NCBI RefSeq assembly: GCF_030269515.1
Contig: NZ_BSTM01000004.1
Span: forward strand, 186,001-250,000
Reading direction: 5' to 3'
Length of the DNA stretch: 64,000 bases
From: Actinomadura sp. NBRC 104412
GTDB lineage: Bacteria > Actinomycetota > Actinomycetes > Streptosporangiales > Streptosporangiaceae
Of the stretch, positions 17,601 through 25,427 are shown one piece after another. The stretch's first letter is position 1. Every line of letters starts with the position of its first letter. A program made the position numbers and the translations under genes. The notes under the pieces are model-generated. The model had not been told where the DNA came from and searched no databases. It was given only the letters and a program-made list of their open reading frames with translations.

Positions 17601-17935
17601 CACAACGCGAGTTGCAGCCAGGCCAGCCACACCAGCGCGACCAGGATCGGGATCAGCGACCCATCCCCGATCGGCCGAGTGAGGTCCGACAGCCCCGGCA
17701 TCGTGTCCGGGATCGGCGGCTCGAACAGCGTCAGCAGCGCGAACGGCACCCCCACCAGCAGCGCGACCAACGCCAACAGCGCGCCCAGCCCGGCGAGCAC
17801 GTCCCCCGCGCCGCGCCGTGCGCGCACCCGTACGGGCGCGGCGGCGCCCTGCCCCAGCCGCCGCCCGGACGCGTCGCGCACGTTCTCCGGCCGTACGCTC
17901 CCTGGCCGCCTGTCGCCTGCGTGCCGTGCCGTCAT
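14675..17935 (-). CDS. Multi-pass LysM-BTAD protein at the end of the tad locus
   Basis: A 1086-residue protein. Membrane helices are at about 46-71, 95-118 and 143-161. A LysM domain spans about 221-283 (IYRVQPPEGRHHESLWEIA to GWILEMP). A Pro/Glu/Ala-rich tract contains about fourteen APE[ST][KRQ] repeats, and another helix (GLAGASLLAAGVLSAL) follows. The long C-terminal part ends in a BTAD winged-helix/TPR module of SARP type (about 840-1086). LysM suggests contact with peptidoglycan; BTAD usually binds DNA or partners in the cytoplasm. Similar LysM-BTAD proteins accompany actinobacterial Tad loci (knowledge). AGGGG precedes the ATG, 8 bases after the previous stop. Confidence 0.82.
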   Translation of the reverse strand: MTARHAGDRRPGSVRPENVRDASGRRLGQGAAAPVRVRARRGAGDVLAGLGALLALVALLVGVPFALLTLFEPPIPDTMPGLSDLTRPIGDGSLIPILVALVWLAWLQLALCVIVEVYAGIRGVGVPARVPLAGATQSLVHRLVVAALLLFTATTTIMPAFGGRELHQQRPVMTQAQSLHPIAASPEVPAEQPVRPVAATYTTRTATAAQPVDLEREATTKIYRVQPPEGRHHESLWEIAEKCLGEGRRYKEIFALNKGHVQPDGSRLTIASLIRPGWILEMPADAKNVQVIPSKDLGDYFRHGHAVPDRQPERERAPAPSPQPDRTPEAQPSPEPDRRPESGRDQAPVAPAPAPRPSAPETKAPESRAPETRAPETKAPESKAPESQAPETQAPETQAPETKAPETKAPESKAPESKAPESKAPESKAPRPGDELGGEAGTGGASIPGRDNVSAEETFLPFELGWEHGLAGASLLAAGVLSALGRRRRAQLWHRAFGHMIVRPEGAAAETERALRIGADDGAVRLLDLGLRQLSKSMAAGGRTLPTVYGVHLGQESLDLWIAPADRNPPAPWQSFDDGQVWRLYADALDVLEGADLADVLAPYPGLVSIGTNEGGRILVDLEAAHGLIALRGPEETRRSVLAALALELATNRWSDHMRITLVGFGGELAENLAEIAPDRVRAVPTLHEALPELEGRGEEVRQALAASGVDSVLTGRCRGVFGEAWMPHYLIMADEPTPQEADRLVALARTGTRMAAGYLVPGEVQGATWTWEVDADGRLQAGVLGFEVDAQLIPEEHYRALGDLFRSASRLESVPLPEPGAGGEPSEPPGASGTQRPSVDIRLLGPIEIDAPGPMDDSRRALCTEVLIYLATHPGGVHPTVLSGAIWPRGVSAGVRDACVARVSDWLGRDARGRPNLYYDDRGRIKLGSEVRVDWAVFRWLVWRSAAEPASETAYMAYALDLVRGPVLADRPRGRYGWLVTDDLEYEATARVIDVAHRLVLLRLDEGDPHGAISAARAGLRLAPDDEGLWRDLLRATHATGDVAQVQVVVDELRTRVGRDPLMDQLQPETEALVEELVPQWVPQR
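16648..16861. repeat. 15-bp coding repeat, about 14 copies
   Basis: A 15-base unit (minus strand coding, GCCCCGGAGTCCAAG-like) is repeated about fourteen times inside the LysM-BTAD gene. It encodes APE[ST][KRQ] pentapeptides. In-frame changes in copy number would alter linker length without breaking the protein. Confidence 0.9.
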
Positions 17936-17943
17936 CGGTTCCC

Positions 17944-18372
17944 CTACTGATCCTCGTCGGTGACCGGCTGGGCGGACGCCGTCGACGTCATCGTAAACTC
18001 GCTCATCCCGGGGACGATGCCCAGCAACTGGAGCCGCACGGTCAACTGGACGGTCACCTCGACCCGCTCCTCGTCCGCCGAGCACTGGGACGCGGTGATC
18101 TCCGCGTCGTACCCGGCCAGCAGGTCGCAGGCCGCCACCCGGGCGCGGTCCGGGTCGATCACCGGCTCGCCGGTGCGCCGCAGCGTCTCGGTGTCGATCT
18201 CGTTCGCGCCGGCGCGCGCCGCCTGCTCCGCCATGTCCGCCGCCCGCTGCCGCGCGTGGATCGCCAGCCCGCCGTCCACCAGCAGCCCGGCCAGCAGGAA
18301 CACCGCCGGGGTGAACAGGACGACGTACATCCCGGCCGTCCCCCGGTCATCGCCCCCCGTCCGCTTCCACAT
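17944..18372 (-). CDS. TadG-like pilus assembly protein
   Basis: A 142-residue protein with one N-terminal membrane helix (MYVVLFTPAVFLLAGLLVDG) preceded by a short charged segment with GTAG. The helix then runs into AIHARQRAADMAEQAARAGA, typical of TadE/TadG pseudopilins. The remaining 90 residues lie outside the membrane and hold two cysteines. The ATG at 18372 overlaps the upstream TGA by one base; a GTG three bases earlier is the alternative. It is the last pseudopilin before the LysM-BTAD gene. Confidence 0.75.
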   Translation of the reverse strand: MWKRTGGDDRGTAGMYVVLFTPAVFLLAGLLVDGGLAIHARQRAADMAEQAARAGANEIDTETLRRTGEPVIDPDRARVAACDLLAGYDAEITASQCSADEERVEVTVQLTVRLQLLGIVPGMSEFTMTSTASAQPVTDEDQ

Positions 18373-18812
18373 CACTGCGCGTCCTCGCCCGTGTCGCCGC
18401 CGCGGTAGCTGAACGTGTCGATCGGCGCCAGCGCCCTGCCGCGCAGCGTCTTGGTGGCGGGCAGTCCGATGAACGCCAGATCGCCCAGGTCCACGTCACA
18501 GCTGATGGTCACCGAGACCCGTCCGCCCGGCCCCCACTGGCTGGTGTCGGTGACGACCACGGGGCCGCCCGCGCACCAGTCCCGTCCGTTGAGGTTGGCG
18601 TCAGCGGCCTGCTGCGCCAGTCGCACGGCGCCTTCGGGACTGCGCGCTATGGACGCCGAACGGACGGCGTCACGGGCGGCGCCGTCCACCTGGCTCTGCG
18701 CGTCCACCAGCCGGCCCGCACCGGCCAGCAGCATGAGGAACACCACGAACAGAGGGGTGACCAGGGCCATCTCCATCGACATCGACCCGCGGTCGGGCGC
18801 GCGCCGCATCAT
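18372..18812 (-). CDS. TadE-like pseudopilin
   Basis: A 146-residue protein with the class signature near the N terminus: RGSMSMEMALVTPLFVVFLM, where the Glu in the hydrophobic helix start matches the processing and assembly glutamate of TadE. The ATG at 18812 overlaps the upstream stop in an ATGA arrangement, so translation is coupled. The C-terminal part carries two cysteines (WCAGG and SCDVD) that could pair outside the membrane. Confidence 0.82.
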   Translation of the reverse strand: MMRRAPDRGSMSMEMALVTPLFVVFLMLLAGAGRLVDAQSQVDGAARDAVRSASIARSPEGAVRLAQQAADANLNGRDWCAGGPVVVTDTSQWGPGGRVSVTISCDVDLGDLAFIGLPATKTLRGRALAPIDTFSYRGGDTGEDAQ

Positions 18813-19249
18813 GGCGCACCTCCCTCGCAAGCGATGCCCTCACCCACGTCGGGACGGAAGCACTCGATCGGCCCCTGGGAACGCTGCCGCACCCGGAACG
18901 TCATGAACGGCACGACCCGCACCGCCTCGCCGCTCACCTCGACCCAGCGCTGATCGCCGACCTCGCCGGTCTCCACCCGCAACCCGCTGATCAGATCGCG
19001 GCCGATCTTCTGGACGTCGCCGGCGGCCTTCTCCCGGGCGGCGCCCTCCCAGCCCCCTCCCACCGGCTGGGTACGGGCCACCCGCGCACCCGACTGGGCC
19101 GCCGCGAGCGCGACGTGACGCGCGTGGTAGACCATCGCGAACTGCACCACGACCAGCATCACCAGGATCAGGATGGGCGTCAGCAGGGCCCACTCAAGCG
19201 AGGACGCGCCCCGGTCCCCCCGGGGCACGCGACCGTCCCGGCGGGCCAC
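18809..19249 (-). CDS. TadE-like pseudopilin
   Basis: A 146-residue protein with RGASSLEWALLTPILILVML, the TadE helix with its conserved Glu, followed by HARHVALAAAQSGARVA. The GTG at 19249 is chosen because GGAG lies 5 bases upstream and it starts just after the flp stop; the frame is open further upstream only through flp antiphase sequence. It and the next gene are probably two TadE paralogues that form the minor pilin complex. Confidence 0.82.
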   Translation of the reverse strand: MARRDGRVPRGDRGASSLEWALLTPILILVMLVVVQFAMVYHARHVALAAAQSGARVARTQPVGGGWEGAAREKAAGDVQKIGRDLISGLRVETGEVGDQRWVEVSGEAVRVVPFMTFRVRQRSQGPIECFRPDVGEGIACEGGAP

Positions 19250-19251
19250 CG

Positions 19252-19473
19252 CTACTCCGTCCGGATGCTGTTGGCCTTGTTGACGATCAGGTTCCGGATC
19301 GTCGCGCCGATCGTGAGCGCGATGACCGCCAGGATCGCGGTGATGATCGCCCATTCGATCGCCGAGGCCCCCGCGCTGCGGTTGGTCTCGTTGCGGAACC
19401 TGTGCCAGCGGCAGCCGAGCAGGGCCCGCAGGTAGACCACGACCGGGTCGTTCCAGGGGTTCATCGAACCCAT
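19252..19473 (-). CDS. flp: Flp-type pilin subunit
   Basis: A 73-residue protein. A basic leader of about 36 residues is followed by AGASAIEWAIITAILAVIAL. The Glu placed a few residues after the Gly/Ala cleavage region and the single long helix are the hallmarks of Flp pilins (type IVb). Actinobacterial Flp proteins commonly end like this, in a short tail (NKANSIRTE). A strong AGGAGG site precedes the ATG. It should be the major pilus subunit. The gene is separated from tadC by a repeat array, so it may have its own transcript. Confidence 0.85.
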   Translation of the reverse strand: MGSMNPWNDPVVVYLRALLGCRWHRFRNETNRSAGASAIEWAIITAILAVIALTIGATIRNLIVNKANSIRTE

Positions 19474-19497
19474 CCATCCTCCTTCTCAGACATGTCT

Positions 19498-19809
19498 CTC
19501 ACGCTGCACCCCCCGTTGGGGGACGACCCCCCACACCCCCCGACAACAACAGGCACCACGACCCCGCTCCGCTCGCTCACGCCGTATCCCCCATGGGGGG
19601 ACGACCCCCCACACCCCCGACAACAACAGGCACCACGACCCCGCTCCGCTCGCTCACGCCGTATCCCCCGTGGGGGGACGACCCCCCACACCCCCCGACA
19701 ACAACAGGCACCACGACCCCGCTCCGCTCGCTCACGCCGTATCCCCCATGGGGGGACGACCCCCCACACCCCCCGACAACAACAGGCATCGTGACCTCGC
19801 TTCGCTCGT
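19498..19809. repeat. 78-bp GC-rich tandem repeat, four copies
   Basis: The element CTCACGCCGTATCCCCC recurs at 19498, 19576, 19653 and 19731, with a final edge at 19809 (spacing 78, 77, 78, 78). Each copy holds GGGGGACGACCCCCC, which can fold into a strong hairpin, then CACCCCCCGACAACAACAGG and CCGCTCCGCTCG. The array exactly fills the gap between tadC and flp. Pro-rich frames across it are by-products of the repeat. Confidence 0.93.
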
Positions 19810-20727
19810 TCACGCTGCCATGACCCTCATCAGCGCCGGATACGCCAGGAAGACCAGGAAGGCGGCGCAGAGCAAGAGCTGGGCGACGAGCATCGACTGC
19901 GAGCGCTCACCCGCCTTGCCTTCCAGTTCGGACAGCTCGCGGCTGCGCATGGACGCGGCGCGGGCGGACAGCGACTTGCGGACCTGGGCGCCGTCGTCGG
20001 CCACCAGCGCCAGCGCACCGGCCAGGTCTCGCAGCTCGGCGATGTCCAGTTCGTCGCCGAGGTTGCCCAGCGCCTGCCAGGGCGTCTGGCCGGTGATGCG
20101 GGCGTTGGCGAGGGCGTCCCTGATGCGGTGCATGGCCCAGCCCTCGCCGACGGTGGACGCGGTCATCAGGGCCTCCGGCACGCCGCGTCCCCCCGACAGG
20201 TTCATCGACACCAGGTCCAGGAACGCGCCGACCACGTGCCGGAAGTCCTGGCGGCGCCCGGCCGCCTCCTGCCGCAACTGCATGTCGGGAAAGAAGAAGA
20301 ACAGCACCGCGAAGAACATGCAGATCCACATCGGGACCTGGAACGAGACGCCCAGGCCCAGCAGCGCGAAGTACGCCACCACGACCGGGATGAACAACAG
20401 CGCGGCGGCGGGCAGCAGGAACTTGGTCGCCAGGAAGCCCTCCAGCGACCGTTCGGTGATGGCCAGGTCGGCACGGATCGAGTGCAGCTTCCAGCCCCGG
20501 TACTCGCAGTACCGGGCCAGTTCCCTGCCGACCCTGGAGCGCAGCGTCCCGACCCGCTCGAAGGTGGGCGACGTGCGTTCGGCGCGCGCGTCCTCAAGGT
20601 CGCGGCGGCGGGCGGCGTCGAACGCGGCCAGCCGCCTGGCCAGCCCGGGACGGGACGGGAAGAACGCCCGGACGAACAGGTACAGCCCGGCGCCGAAAAG
20701 GGCGCCCGCGAGCAACGGCCCGGTCAT
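19810..20727 (-). CDS. tadC: TadC, inner-membrane platform protein (type II secretion F family)
   Basis: A 305-residue membrane protein with helices near the start (LLAGALFGAGLYLFVRAFF), centre (FLLPAAALLFIPVVVAYFAL) and C terminus (LLLCAAFLVFLAYPAL). The cytoplasmic T2SSF domain lies between, with GGRGVPEALMTAS and DGAQVRKSLSARA. It forms the pilus platform together with TadB. The ATG at 20727 overlaps the tadB stop (ATGA). A longer open frame exists upstream but is antiphase to tadB. Confidence 0.88.
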   Translation of the reverse strand: MTGPLLAGALFGAGLYLFVRAFFPSRPGLARRLAAFDAARRRDLEDARAERTSPTFERVGTLRSRVGRELARYCEYRGWKLHSIRADLAITERSLEGFLATKFLLPAAALLFIPVVVAYFALLGLGVSFQVPMWICMFFAVLFFFFPDMQLRQEAAGRRQDFRHVVGAFLDLVSMNLSGGRGVPEALMTASTVGEGWAMHRIRDALANARITGQTPWQALGNLGDELDIAELRDLAGALALVADDGAQVRKSLSARAASMRSRELSELEGKAGERSQSMLVAQLLLCAAFLVFLAYPALMRVMAA

Positions 20728-21686
20728 CTCACGCCGCCCTTCTCCGCTCCGCCCTTGCCCTGCCAGGCCGCGACGGTCGTGGGCACCTCGCCGGGCACGC
20801 CCGGACGCGCTGTACGGGACGCCGTGCCGGATGCGGTGCCGGCCGAGGTCAGAAACCGGCTCGGCATCTCGTACCTGGCGAGCCGCCGCAGCCACAGGAA
20901 CCCGGCCCCGTACAGGGCGATGACCAGGCACAGCACGAGCTGGCCGAGGAAGTCGTCGTACGGCTCGACATAGCTGTGGTTGAAGACGGCCAGCCCGATC
21001 GCCGTTCCCACAGAGACGCCCACGACGATGCGGACGCTGCGGCGGGTGGCGCGGCGGTCGGCCTCGACGCGGCGGCGCATGTCCAGTTCGGCACGCGCGG
21101 ACGTGGCCAGCGCACCCAGCATGTCGCGCAGGCCGGGGCCGCGCAGCCTCGCGTTCAGGATCAGCGCGGCGACCACCAGGTCGGCGGACGGGTCGTTCAG
21201 ATCGTCGGCGAAACGGCGCAGCGCGTCCGGCAGCGGGACGCGGGTGTGCATCCGGTCGACGAGGGTGCGCAGAGGTTGCTGCAAGACGGGCGAGGAGGCG
21301 CGCAGGGACGCGGGGATCGCCTGTTCCAGCCCGACGGCGCCCGCGATCGTGTCGCGCAGCGACTCGGTCCACGCGGCGAGTGCCTCCAGGCGGGCCATGC
21401 TGCGGCGTTCCTCGGCGGCGCCGCCCGCCAGCCCGTTCCAGGCCAGCACGAGCACGCCGGTGCCGATCGCGGCGATCGGCCAGCGCGTCACCACCAGCAC
21501 CGCGAGCCCGACCATCACGGCCAGCGCGGTACGGGTGGACAGCGTCCTGACGATCTCCTCGCGGCTGCGGCGCGGGGGCGGCCCGGACCGGGCGGGCAGC
21601 CCGCGCACCGCCAGGACCAGCAGGATCACCCCGCCACCGCAGAGCCCGCCCGCGATGACCGCGAGCATGACGTCGGGCGCGTACAT
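20724..21686 (-). CDS. tadB: TadB, inner-membrane platform protein (type II secretion F family)
   Basis: A 320-residue membrane protein with an N-terminal helix directly after the start (VMLAVIAGGLCGGGVILLVLA), a second pair near 60-95, the T2SSF domain (GAVGLEQAIPASLR, then RGPGLRDMLGALA) and a C-terminal helix pair. The ATG at 21686 has GGGG at a good distance. A GTG at 21719, inside the end of cpaF, is an alternative that adds 11 residues. It pairs with TadC on the CpaF motor. Confidence 0.88.
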   Translation of the reverse strand: MYAPDVMLAVIAGGLCGGGVILLVLAVRGLPARSGPPPRRSREEIVRTLSTRTALAVMVGLAVLVVTRWPIAAIGTGVLVLAWNGLAGGAAEERRSMARLEALAAWTESLRDTIAGAVGLEQAIPASLRASSPVLQQPLRTLVDRMHTRVPLPDALRRFADDLNDPSADLVVAALILNARLRGPGLRDMLGALATSARAELDMRRRVEADRRATRRSVRIVVGVSVGTAIGLAVFNHSYVEPYDDFLGQLVLCLVIALYGAGFLWLRRLARYEMPSRFLTSAGTASGTASRTARPGVPGEVPTTVAAWQGKGGAEKGGVR

Positions 21687-21708
21687 CAGCGGCCCCCCAC
21701 CCCGGTGG

Positions 21709-23007
21709 TCACCAGTCACCCCCGGCGCCGTCGTAGCCGAACTCGGCCAGGTCGGCCGCGCACGCGATCGGGGCCGCGGGCACGGCGTGACCGTCCGGTC
21801 CGGGCGCGAACACCTCCGACGACAGGACCCGCCCGTCGGCGCCGGTCACCTCGCGGATGCTGGAGACGAACCGGCGCAGCCGCCCGCCGCGCGCGTAGTC
21901 GTTGCGCTTCTCGATGAAGACCACGAAGTCGATGGCCCCCGCGATCAGCATGTGCGTGGCCTCGACCGGCAGCCGCTCCTCCGACTGGATCGCGTAGGTG
22001 GCAATGCGGTTGAACACCTCCACCGACGAGTTGGCGTGGATGGTGGACAGCGAGCCGTCGTTGCCCTGCGTCATCGCGTTCAGCATGGTGACGATCTCGT
22101 CGCCCAGCACCTCGCCGACGATCACCCGGGACGGGTTCATCCGCAGCGACCTGCGGACCAGCTCGGCCATCGAGATCTCGCCCTGGCCCTCGGAGTTGGG
22201 CAGCCGCTGCTCCATCGCCACCACGTTGGGATGCAGCTCGGGAAAGGCGTCCAAGCCCAGCTCCAGCGCCCGCTCCACGGTGATCAGCCGTTCGTTCGGG
22301 GGGATCTCGTTGGCCACGGCGCGCAGCAGCGTGGTCTTCCCCGCGTTGGTGGCACCGGCGATCATGATGTTCTTGCGGGCGTGCACGGCGGCGCGGAAGA
22401 ACTGCCCCACCTCCGGGCTGAACGTGCCGTTGCCGACCAGGTCGGACAGGAACACCTTGCCGAGCCTGGCACGCCGGATCGACAGCGCGGGACGCACCGT
22501 CACGTCCATCACCGCCGACAGCCGGGACCCGTCCGGCAGCCGCAGGTCGAGCTGCGGGTTCGCGCTGTCGAACGGGCGGGACGACAGGCCGCTGTAGGCG
22601 GCGAGGATCTGGATGAGCTCGACCAGCTCCTCGTCGCTCTCCGCCACCGGCTCGGCCATGACCTCGCGGCCGTCCGCGTACCCGATGAACACCCGGTCAC
22701 AGCCGTTGATGTCGATGTTCTCGATCTCGGGGTCCTCCAGCAGCGGCTGGAGGCGGCCCACCCCGAACAGCGCGGCGTGCACGCCGGCGGCCAGCGCCTC
22801 CTCCTCTTCGGCGTTGGGCGGACGCCGGCCCGCGGTGATCTCGCCGCGCGCGTACTCCTCCAGTACCTGACCGATCAGGGCGCGGGCGAACTGCCGCTCG
22901 TCCTCCGGGGTCATCGGGGGCAGCCCGGAGGCGGCGTCCAGCCGACGCTGCTGGGCGAGGCGGTCGCCGACCTCCTGCCGCAGCCGCTTGACCAGGCCGT
23001 GATCCAC
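21709..23007 (-). CDS. cpaF: CpaF/TadA, pilus assembly ATPase
   Basis: A 432-residue secretion ATPase that powers pilus extension, and perhaps retraction. Walker A is GATNAGKTT, the Walker B region RVIVGEVLGDE, the Asp box LGLDAFPELHPN, and the His box GNDGSLSTIHANS; all are intact. The N-terminal 90 residues form the usual helical domain. The GTG at 23007 abuts the TAG of the upstream gene and has GGAGGGGAGG before it. Confidence 0.93.
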   Translation of the reverse strand: MDHGLVKRLRQEVGDRLAQQRRLDAASGLPPMTPEDERQFARALIGQVLEEYARGEITAGRRPPNAEEEEALAAGVHAALFGVGRLQPLLEDPEIENIDINGCDRVFIGYADGREVMAEPVAESDEELVELIQILAAYSGLSSRPFDSANPQLDLRLPDGSRLSAVMDVTVRPALSIRRARLGKVFLSDLVGNGTFSPEVGQFFRAAVHARKNIMIAGATNAGKTTLLRAVANEIPPNERLITVERALELGLDAFPELHPNVVAMEQRLPNSEGQGEISMAELVRRSLRMNPSRVIVGEVLGDEIVTMLNAMTQGNDGSLSTIHANSSVEVFNRIATYAIQSEERLPVEATHMLIAGAIDFVVFIEKRNDYARGGRLRRFVSSIREVTGADGRVLSSEVFAPGPDGHAVPAAPIACAADLAEFGYDGAGGDW

Positions 23008-24096
23008 CTAGCGCCTCCCCTCCTGGTACTGGGGTCCCTGCTCCTGGTACGGCCGCGCGGGCGCGTGGTGTTTACCGCTCGGACCGTTCACCTGCGCGGG
23101 CGGCTGCGACTGCTGGTCGGGCGCTTGCGCTTGCTGCGGTTGCGCGGCCTGCGCGTACCAGAGGGACGGGTCATGCACGGTTTGCGGGACTTGTGTCGGC
23201 GGAGCCTGCACTTGCGAGGCTTGGCCTGGTGGGGCTTGGACTGGCGGGACTTGTGCCGGCAAGGCTTGGGCTTGCGGGACGGGCTGCACGGGCTGCTGGA
23301 CGGGCTGGAGTTCCTGGACGGGGGTGAGCCCGCTGACGAGCGTGGCGGCGACCTCGCGGGCCGAGCGGATGAGAAGCGAACGGTCGAGGCGTCCGCCCCA
23401 GCGTCCCGACAGCAGTTCGGCGCCCTTGGGGTCGAGCGCCAGCCCGCCCAGCACCCGGGCGCCGGTGATGATCCGGCCGACCTCGGCGATGGAGGAGCGG
23501 AAGTCGCGCGGGTCGGCCAGCACGACGATCCCGATCGGCGGGCCCCCGTTCAGCTCCGACGACAGCGCCGCCACCCGTTCCCGCAGGTGCGCGACCTGCT
23601 CCAGGGTGGCGCGGGTGAACAGGACGATCAGGTCGGCCTCGCGCAGCAGATCGTTCAGCGGGGTGCCGGCGCCGAGGCGCCCGCAGTCGGCGAGCACGTC
23701 CACCGGCGCGAGCGAGGCGAACGCCCGGCCGAGCGGCCCCCACAGCCAGGTCATGCCCTGCGCCTGCTCCGCGTTGGTGATGCCGACCAGCACGTCCAGC
23801 CCGCCGACCAGCCGCTGGCAGTGCTCGGCGATCTGCTCGGGGCGCAGCCCCCGGCGGGCGGTCGCGGCCAGGCTGAGCAGGCCGCGGGACGGGTTGAGCA
23901 TGCCGCCTTCACGGGACGCGTCCTGGGCCGTGCCGGGCGCGGCGGACGCGGCGGCGGGCAGCCGGTAGACCAGGTCGCCGCCCGCCTGGTCGCATTCGGC
24001 CACCAGGACCGGGCGCGGCCAGACCGCACCGAGCGCGACGGCGGCCGTCGTGACGCCCGGCGCTCCCTTGTCGGCCGCGAGCGCGATGAGTGCCAC
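23008..24096 (-). CDS. CpaE-like MinD/ParA-family protein with altered P-loop
   Basis: A 362-residue protein in the CpaE position of the locus. The first 255 residues follow the MinD/ParA fold: LIALAADKGAPGVTTAA in place of the deviant Walker A KGGxGKTT, VLAECDQAGGDL, and VDVLADCGRL for the second acidic strand. The signature lysine of GKT is replaced by valine (GVTT), so normal ATP hydrolysis is doubtful. The last 100 residues are rich in Pro, Gln and Ala (repeats of VQAPP and TQVPQ), a probable flexible tail. It likely localises the pilus machine rather than acting as a classical ATPase (inference). Confidence 0.8.
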   Translation of the reverse strand: MALIALAADKGAPGVTTAAVALGAVWPRPVLVAECDQAGGDLVYRLPAAASAAPGTAQDASREGGMLNPSRGLLSLAATARRGLRPEQIAEHCQRLVGGLDVLVGITNAEQAQGMTWLWGPLGRAFASLAPVDVLADCGRLGAGTPLNDLLREADLIVLFTRATLEQVAHLRERVAALSSELNGGPPIGIVVLADPRDFRSSIAEVGRIITGARVLGGLALDPKGAELLSGRWGGRLDRSLLIRSAREVAATLVSGLTPVQELQPVQQPVQPVPQAQALPAQVPPVQAPPGQASQVQAPPTQVPQTVHDPSLWYAQAAQPQQAQAPDQQSQPPAQVNGPSGKHHAPARPYQEQGPQYQEGRR

Positions 24097-24098
24097 GG

Positions 24099-25049
24099 TC
24101 AGTTACCACCCGTACCGGAGGTCGGGTTGCGGTTGTCCGGCTGGAGACCGGCGCCGGGACCACCCTGGTCGCCGCCCTGACCACCTTGCCCGTTCTGCCC
24201 GGTCTGCCCGGTGCCCGGAGGCGGGCTCTGCGATCCGGCGTCCGGTGTCGGCGAGTCCTCCGGCGGCGGAGGCGGGGACCGGCCGCCGGCGGGCGGGAGC
24301 CTGGTGCCCTCGGGGATCAGCGCGACCGCGATCGCCCCGGCCGAGGCGGCCTGGGCCACCTGCGGCGCCTCGGCGGGCGCCACCGCCACGTCCACGCTCG
24401 TCTGGTCGCCGCGCAGCCGGTTGGAGTCGACGGCGCCCTGCGACATCCCGACGACGATCGCGTCCGCCGACAGCAGCGTGCCCGCGCGGGGCCCGCCGCC
24501 GGTGCCGCCGCCGACCGCGTACAGGCTGACGCGCTTGCCGGTCTGGAGGCCGCGCGCGGGGAACTGGCCGGGTTTGAGCGCGAGCCCGACCACGACCCGT
24601 CCCTTGGCGGCGTCGTTGGTACGGCTCACCATCGCGTTGGTGAGCAGCGCGCCCGGCACCAGCGGGACGGCGGCGTAGGTGCGGATGACGTCGCCGCGCT
24701 CCGACCAGTTGATGTAGTAGTCGGCACCGGTATCGCTGACCTGCACCTCTTCGAGGGCGCTGAGCGGGATCGGCTGCCCGGCCGCGACCGGCTGCGCGAT
24801 CCGGATCGCCGACACCCGCTGGCCGCTGGCCATCACCAGGTACGCGCTGGTCAGCGCGCCGCCGAGGATGAGCAGCACGGCGAGCGCGGCCAGGGCCGGC
24901 TTGCGCTCGCGCGGCGCCACCGGAAGCCGTTGCCCGCCCGAGGCGCCCAGCCCGGACCGGCCGAGCCCGTCCGTGCCGCCCTGGCCGGGCGGGGTGGTCG
25001 CCACGCCGCCCGAGACGGCCGACTGGTTGGACTTCATCGCACTGCCCAC
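24099..25049 (-). CDS. CpaB/RcpC-like SAF-domain protein
   Basis: A 316-residue protein with one membrane helix (ALAALAVLLILGGALTSAYLV) and then an SAF domain (IRIAQPVAAGQPIPLSALEEV, with further TSVDVAVAP). Such proteins guide the pilus through the cell envelope. The tail is Gly/Gln/Pro-rich. GTG at 25049 is preferred because GGAAGGGAG lies just before it; the ATG at 25037 lacks a nearby site. This is the first gene of the minus-strand tad set. No prepilin peptidase (TadV) is visible in the window. Confidence 0.78.
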   Translation of the reverse strand: MGSAMKSNQSAVSGGVATTPPGQGGTDGLGRSGLGASGGQRLPVAPRERKPALAALAVLLILGGALTSAYLVMASGQRVSAIRIAQPVAAGQPIPLSALEEVQVSDTGADYYINWSERGDVIRTYAAVPLVPGALLTNAMVSRTNDAAKGRVVVGLALKPGQFPARGLQTGKRVSLYAVGGGTGGGPRAGTLLSADAIVVGMSQGAVDSNRLRGDQTSVDVAVAPAEAPQVAQAASAGAIAVALIPEGTRLPPAGGRSPPPPPEDSPTPDAGSQSPPPGTGQTGQNGQGGQGGDQGGPGAGLQPDNRNPTSGTGGN

Positions 25050-25427
25050 GAACTCCCTTCCGCCCCCGCAGGCACTCGCCTCTGCGCGATCCCCGCTGTA
25101 TCGGGCGATCCATGCTTGCGGTGCGGGAGAGGCCGCGTCAATGGATTCGCGAAGGTCCGCCTCGACCGTCACCCCGTGCACGCCGTTGACCAGGGGGTAC
25201 GGCGACCACTTCCGTTCTTACGGAACGTCACGGAAATCACTGACAGGGTTGGTGAATTCTTCGTTGTCACGGTCGTTCCGTCACAGGAGTGCGCTCTCGT
25301 CACATCGGTTCGGAACCGGCCTCCCGGCGCGGCGGCGCGGCACGGCGGAAAACGGCGATGCCGCCCGCCGCCGGGGCCCGGTCCGCATAATGAGCCGTGA
25401 CCCGGGCGGGGCGACAGGAGGGCATGC
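25050..25427. other. Divergent promoter region between cpaB and the EssC-like gene
   Basis: There is no gene in these 378 bases. The middle is less GC-rich and holds repeated TTCCGT/ACGGAA words: an inverted repeat TTCCGTTCTTACGGAA at 25210-25225, then CGGAA at 25231-25235 and GTTCCGT at 25275-25281. CATAAT at 25385-25390 is a candidate -10 for the rightward gene. These are possible operators for the tad locus or the ATPase gene, not shown to be so. Confidence 0.4.

Noticed and set aside
19461..19823. Pro- or Gly-rich small proteins in the 78-bp array
   Set aside because: They are open in several frames because the repeat lacks stops; none has a ribosome site or known relatives.
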